64,000 nt of DNA from Halalkalicoccus tibetensis. GTDB lineage: Archaea; Halobacteriota; Halobacteria; Halobacteriales; Halalkalicoccaceae. Below are positions 61,177 to 64,000 of this stretch, piece by piece. The translations under genes were made by a program, and so were the position numbers. The notes beneath the pieces were generated by a model. The model was not told the DNA's origin. It did no database searches and saw nothing but the letters and a program-made list of their open reading frames with translations. The number at the start of each line of letters is the position of its first letter. The first letter of the stretch is position 1. The DNA lies in NCBI RefSeq assembly GCF_037996645.1, contig NZ_JBBMXV010000003.1:739010-803009 (forward strand). The letters run 5' to 3'.

Positions 61177-62319
61177 ATGGATATCGATGATATAGCGACC
61201 ACCGAGTACACGGAGGCCGACGTCGGAGAACGCTTCGGGAAGATCCGAGCCGCCTTCGAGGAGTCGAACCCGAAGGCGATCGTGATCACCGATGACGGCG
61301 AGTACGCCGGCATCGTGACCGAGCGCCAGATCCTCCAGTCACACGTCGAGGACAACACCAAGGCCTCGGCGTTCATGCGTTCGGCCCCGGGGATCGACCG
61401 CGGGGAGGACATCCGTGAGGTCGCGCGCATGCTCGTCGAGGGCGGCACCTCCGTCGCGCCGGTCTTCGAGGGCGAGGAGCTGTGGGGAATCATCACCGCC
61501 AACGCGGTCCTCGAGAGCGTCCTCGAGAACCTCGACGCGATCACCGTCGAGCAGATCTACACCGACGAGGTCGTCTCGGTCAACCGCGACACCACCGTCG
61601 GCCGGGCGATCAACCTCCTTCGGGAACACGCCATCTCCCGGCTGCCCGTCCTCGCCGACGACGGCCAGCTCGAGGGCGTCGTCACGACCCACGACCTCCG
61701 GGACGTGATCATCCGCGACATGGACAAGGCCACCGTCGGCGACCGGGGCGGCGACCTCGAGCGCATCCTCGATATACCGGTGTACGACGTGATGAACAGC
61801 CCCGTCGAGACCGCCTCCCGCGAGGAGGCCGTCAGCGCCGCGGTCGGTCGGATGTTCGACCACGACTACAACGGGCTGATCGTCACCGCCGACCCGGACG
61901 ACCGGCAGGTCACGGGCGTCGTCACCAAGACGGACGTCCTGCGCGCGCTCACCTTCACCGAGGACGAACATATGGACGTCCAGATCACCAATATCGCGCT
62001 GCTCGATACCCTCTCCCGGGAGGACGTCCGCGCGGACATCACCGGCGTCACCGACAAGTACCGCCGGATGCAGGTCCACCACGCCCACGTCCGGTTCCAG
62101 GAACACAAGGAGAAGCTCCGCGGGACGCCGCTGATCCACTGCCAGATCCGCCTGCGCACCAACCGCGGGCAGGTCGCCGGTAGCGGCGAGGGCTACGGCG
62201 CGAACTCCGCGTTCCACGTCGCGCTCGACAAACTGGAGCGCAACGTCCTCGAGATGAAGGGCGTCGAGAGCGACGAGGAGTACGAGGGGCAACTACTGAG
62301 AAAGCTCAACGAGATCTGA
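61177..62319 (+). CDS. CBS-domain protein with HPF/RaiA-like C-terminus
   Basis: A 380-residue cytosolic protein. Four CBS motifs in two pairs (about residues 1-120 and 125-265; VITDDGEYAGIVTERQILQS, VFEGEELWGIITANAVLESV, VLADDGQLEGVVTTHDLRDV, VTADPDDRQVTGVVTKTDVL) should bind adenine nucleotides. The last 100 residues (DVQITNIALLDTLSREDVRA; GYGANSAFHVALDKLERNVL) resemble the ribosome-hibernation factor HPF/RaiA. This union suggests an energy-sensing ribosome-binding factor. ATG 61177 is chosen over ATG 61132 because TTGATTACGG (about 61142-61151) lies 27 bases before it. Confidence 0.85.
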   Translation: MDIDDIATTEYTEADVGERFGKIRAAFEESNPKAIVITDDGEYAGIVTERQILQSHVEDNTKASAFMRSAPGIDRGEDIREVARMLVEGGTSVAPVFEGEELWGIITANAVLESVLENLDAITVEQIYTDEVVSVNRDTTVGRAINLLREHAISRLPVLADDGQLEGVVTTHDLRDVIIRDMDKATVGDRGGDLERILDIPVYDVMNSPVETASREEAVSAAVGRMFDHDYNGLIVTADPDDRQVTGVVTKTDVLRALTFTEDEHMDVQITNIALLDTLSREDVRADITGVTDKYRRMQVHHAHVRFQEHKEKLRGTPLIHCQIRLRTNRGQVAGSGEGYGANSAFHVALDKLERNVLEMKGVESDEEYEGQLLRKLNEI

Positions 62320-62393
62320 GACTCCCCGTTTCGATCCGACTGCGTCACCGATTCGGCCACAGACCTTATCGTCAAACGATATACATGTATGCT

Positions 62394-62600
62394 ATGAGTA
62401 CACAGAACACCACCCCACCGAAGTCGTCGCTCGCGACGAAAGTCCTCTATCTCGTCGCCTCGGTCGTCCTCGCACTGGTCGCCCTCTGGATGACACCGCT
62501 CCTGATCGGCCCGGTCGGATCGACGACCGTACTGATCGTCTTCCTCGTGACGCTCGTGGCGTCGTTCGCAGCGTTGTTGCTCGTCGACGCTCGTCAGTAG
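62394..62600 (+). CDS. Small two-helix membrane protein
   Basis: A 68-residue protein, MSTQNTTPPKSSLATKVLYL, with two transmembrane helices (about 16-38 and 42-64) and ending VDARQ. An ATG nine bases upstream (62385) is in frame; ATG 62394 is preferred as it is 27 bases after CCTTATCG (about 62364-62371). Third-position composition is less GC-rich than in the neighbours. Family not recognised; the VapC gene is convergent. Confidence 0.7.
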   Translation: MSTQNTTPPKSSLATKVLYLVASVVLALVALWMTPLLIGPVGSTTVLIVFLVTLVASFAALLLVDARQ

Positions 62601-62622
62601 TCGAACTCGGCCATCCCGATGA

Positions 62623-63015
62623 TCAGTACGATTCGACGGTCAACCCGTCGATCCGCTCGAAGTGATCGACGTTTCGCGTCAGGACCGGTTCCTCGTGAAC
62701 GAGCCCCGTTGCGGCGATGATCGTATCACCCATACCGACGGCCCGGCCCTCGGCCGCGAGCCGTCCGTCGATGCGTCCGGCCTTCTTCATCACGGCGCTA
62801 TCGGCGGGGTAGACCTGTTTCGAATCGAGAACCGCTTCTATCCGTTGGCGTCGGTTCGCGGGATCCCCGACCCGCTCGATGCCGTGGTATAACTCGAACA
62901 ACGACACCGACGAGAGACGGAGCGGGATCCGCCGGGACTCTAGATCTCCGATCCGCCCCGTCGCCCGATCGTCGCCCTGCATCACGTCGATCAGAACGTC
63001 GGTATCGACGATCAC
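62623..63015 (-). CDS. vapC: PIN-domain toxin
   Basis: A 130-residue ribonuclease toxin. The PIN fold shows the acidic residues MIVDTDVLIDVMQGDD (D4 and D6 region), ELYHGIERVG (Glu), AAEGRAVGMGDTIIAATGLV (Asp) and VLTRNVDHFERIDGL. Such toxins cut RNA, often initiator tRNA or rRNA. The start overlaps the antitoxin stop (ATGA), the classic VapBC order with the antitoxin first. Confidence 0.93.
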   Translation of the reverse strand: MIVDTDVLIDVMQGDDRATGRIGDLESRRIPLRLSSVSLFELYHGIERVGDPANRRQRIEAVLDSKQVYPADSAVMKKAGRIDGRLAAEGRAVGMGDTIIAATGLVHEEPVLTRNVDHFERIDGLTVESY

Positions 63016-63257
63016 GGGTCCATCCGGTCCGTCAGCCGGTCGAGACGTTCCCGGGAACGGTCCTCGCTCCCGTCGATCGCCTCGCGCATCTCCGCAGCCT
63101 CCTCGTCGGTGAGGACCCCCGACAGATCCAGCAAGGAGCGCTCGCCGGCGATCCGCTCGACGGTATCAGAGAACGACTCGCCGTCCCGTTTCCGGCTCTC
63201 GAGACGCCGGTAGGCCTCCTCGGTGAGCCGGACGTTCCGGTACTCCGTCTCGCCCAT
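63012..63257 (-). CDS. vapB: Antitoxin of VapB/DUF217 type
   Basis: An 81-residue protein: an N-terminal ribbon-helix-helix-like DNA-binding part (MGETEYRNVRLTEEAYRRLE; GESFSDTVERIAGE) and an acidic C-terminus (LTDEEAAEMREAIDGSEDRS) that should wrap the toxin. It pairs with VapC and probably autoregulates the operon. ATG 63257 is 27 bases after GGTTAAGCG on this strand (about 63281-63289). The frame running further upstream is rejected. Confidence 0.9.
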   Translation of the reverse strand: MGETEYRNVRLTEEAYRRLESRKRDGESFSDTVERIAGERSLLDLSGVLTDEEAAEMREAIDGSEDRSRERLDRLTDRMDP

Positions 63258-63315
63258 GTATACAGATGTGTGCAGGAATCGCTTAACCGTTGTGGCGGCT
63301 TCGAGCGAAGTCGAA

Positions 63316-63864
63316 CTACCCGTCCAGAAGCTCCCACAGCCGCTCGTGGTCGCCGCCCATGCGCTCCAACAGCCCGCGCGCACGCTCCTTCGTCCCCTCG
63401 TCGACCTCTACGTGGACCATCCCCTCGCCGGGCTGGCCGTAGACGACGCTCGCGCCCTCGGGCGCGAGGACGAGCGCGGGCAGAACCACGAGGTCCTCCT
63501 CGCCGTCGACGTCGATCGCGACGGGCTCCTCGCTCCCGAGCGCCTCCCGGAGCGCCCGGAGCATCGACTCGGAGAGGGTCGCGGCCGGGTTCGTCGCGGT
63601 GATCCGGCGGGCGCTGCTGGTCTCGAGGACGTCCGCGACCTCGGGCTCGACAGCGTCGCGCTCGGTCAGCCCGTCGACGACGGCGACGTCGGGGGTGTGG
63701 CCGATCCGCTCGAAGTGGTAGGAGACGACGTCGCCGACGGCGATCAGGGGTCCCGAGACGTCGCCCGAGAGCACCTCGGCGTCGGTCTCGACCGGCCCCA
63801 TCGGGTCCTTGAACGCCCCGCGGAGCTCGTCGGGCAGCGTGAGGACGACCTCGCTGTCGCCCAT
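63316..63864 (-). CDS. GTP-dependent dephospho-CoA kinase (archaeal, DUF359)
   Basis: Final step of archaeal coenzyme A synthesis: phosphorylates dephospho-CoA with GTP. The 182-residue protein has LTLPDELRGAFKDPMGPVET, then GDVVSYHFERIGHTPDVAVV (usual VGDVVT..L...G..PD..IVDG motif), TERDAVEPEV, GEEDLVVLPALVLAPEGASV, and VVYGQPGEGMVHVEVD. Its start overlaps the spt4 stop (ATGA), matching the usual archaeal spt4-dephospho-CoA kinase order. Confidence 0.93.
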   Translation of the reverse strand: MGDSEVVLTLPDELRGAFKDPMGPVETDAEVLSGDVSGPLIAVGDVVSYHFERIGHTPDVAVVDGLTERDAVEPEVADVLETSSARRITATNPAATLSESMLRALREALGSEEPVAIDVDGEEDLVVLPALVLAPEGASVVYGQPGEGMVHVEVDEGTKERARGLLERMGGDHERLWELLDG

Positions 63865-64000
63865 CAGCGGACCTTGAGCGCGTACTCGCCGGGCTCGGTG
63901 ACCTGCATCTCGCTCGCGATATCGCTGTCCTCGGGGTGGGAAATCACCACGTAGCCCGCCCAGTCGTCGGTGAAGGAGGTCGACCCGCAGGAGGGACAGG
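63864..64000 (-). CDS. spt4: Transcription elongation factor Spt4 / RNA polymerase subunit E'' (partial)
   Basis: Partial at the window edge: only the last 44 residues are present. They begin with the second zinc knuckle CPSCGSTSFTDDWAGYVVIS and continue HPEDSDIASEMQVTEPGEYA to LKVR and stop. Spt4 joins Spt5 to aid RNA polymerase processivity. The zinc-ribbon spacing and the W-G-Y stretch identify it. It overlaps the dephospho-CoA kinase start by one to four bases. Confidence 0.93.
   Translation of the reverse strand, partial: CPSCGSTSFTDDWAGYVVISHPEDSDIASEMQVTEPGEYALKVR

Noticed and set aside
1-64000. CRISPR array, complete insertion sequence, rRNA or plasmid origin
   Set aside because: No regularly spaced repeats, transposase, rRNA sequence or Orc1/Cdc6-type gene was found in the window.

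Overview
This window comes from a haloarchaeon (class Halobacteria). The supporting signs are GC-rich coding DNA with strong G/C at third positions, acidic predicted proteins, AT-rich TATA boxes about 27 bases upstream of start codons (leaderless genes), and archaeal-type information genes (thermosome, aIF-1A, RIO1 kinase, Trm1, RNase Z, class II ribonucleotide reductase, Spt4, GTP-dependent dephospho-CoA kinase, MptA) next to halophile-only small proteins. I cannot place the genus.

Layout. 0-7.6 kb: MOSC protein, DUF4260 protein, a non-coding array of perfect hairpins, SWIM protein, Trm1, YihY-type membrane protein, ZIP transporter, glutamine synthetase and its divergent Lrp regulator. 7.6-14.2 kb: thermosome, KH-domain protein, EamA permease, a CARF-like HTH protein, HpcH aldolase, RIO1. 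14.2-24.4 kb: a nitrogen island of two divergent operons, urtABCDE (urea import; urtB carries a one-base frameshift) and ureBCAGDEF (urease plus accessory proteins). 24.4-31.3 kb: aIF-1A, DUF460 protein, RNase Z, MptA, NAD kinase. 31.4-33.4 kb: an AT-rich patch with a frameshifted membrane gene beside an intron-containing elongator tRNA-Met; a 17-bp copy of the tRNA 3' region suggests past integration. 33.4-38.3 kb: MFS and SLC13 transporters, a zinc-ribbon mini-protein, threonine ammonia-lyase.

38.4-47.4 kb holds the most interesting block: a diaminobutyrate-type aminotransferase, a BCCT compatible-solute transporter, an unknown acidic protein, an M20 deacylase, a D-2-hydroxyacid dehydrogenase, an M24 protein strongly resembling ectoine hydrolase DoeA/EutD, and a second class III aminotransferase. 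Three of the promoters carry a nearly identical 20-bp dyad (core ACGGTT-N2-TGTGTAT) at or overlapping the start site, and others carry weaker relatives. I read this as a candidate haloarchaeal ectoine (or related N-acetyl-diamino acid) uptake and catabolic regulon in which an M20 deacylase could stand in for DoeB.

47.4-64 kb: class II ribonucleotide reductase, the trpDFEG operon with a nested dyad over its promoter, tRNA-Val(GAC) followed by two extra copies of its 3' end (attachment-site scars), two divergent paralogous HTH_10 regulators, a LarA/DUF2088 protein, an amino-acid permease with a UspA protein, a stand-alone lycopene-cyclase-like half domain, a CBS-HPF-like protein, a VapBC toxin-antitoxin pair, and dephospho-CoA kinase with the 3' end of spt4.

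Three genes (7.9, 17.4 and 32.5 kb) look broken by single-base indels, two of them inside homopolymer runs, so either recent decay or consensus sequence errors should be considered. No CRISPR array, complete insertion sequence or rRNA gene was seen.
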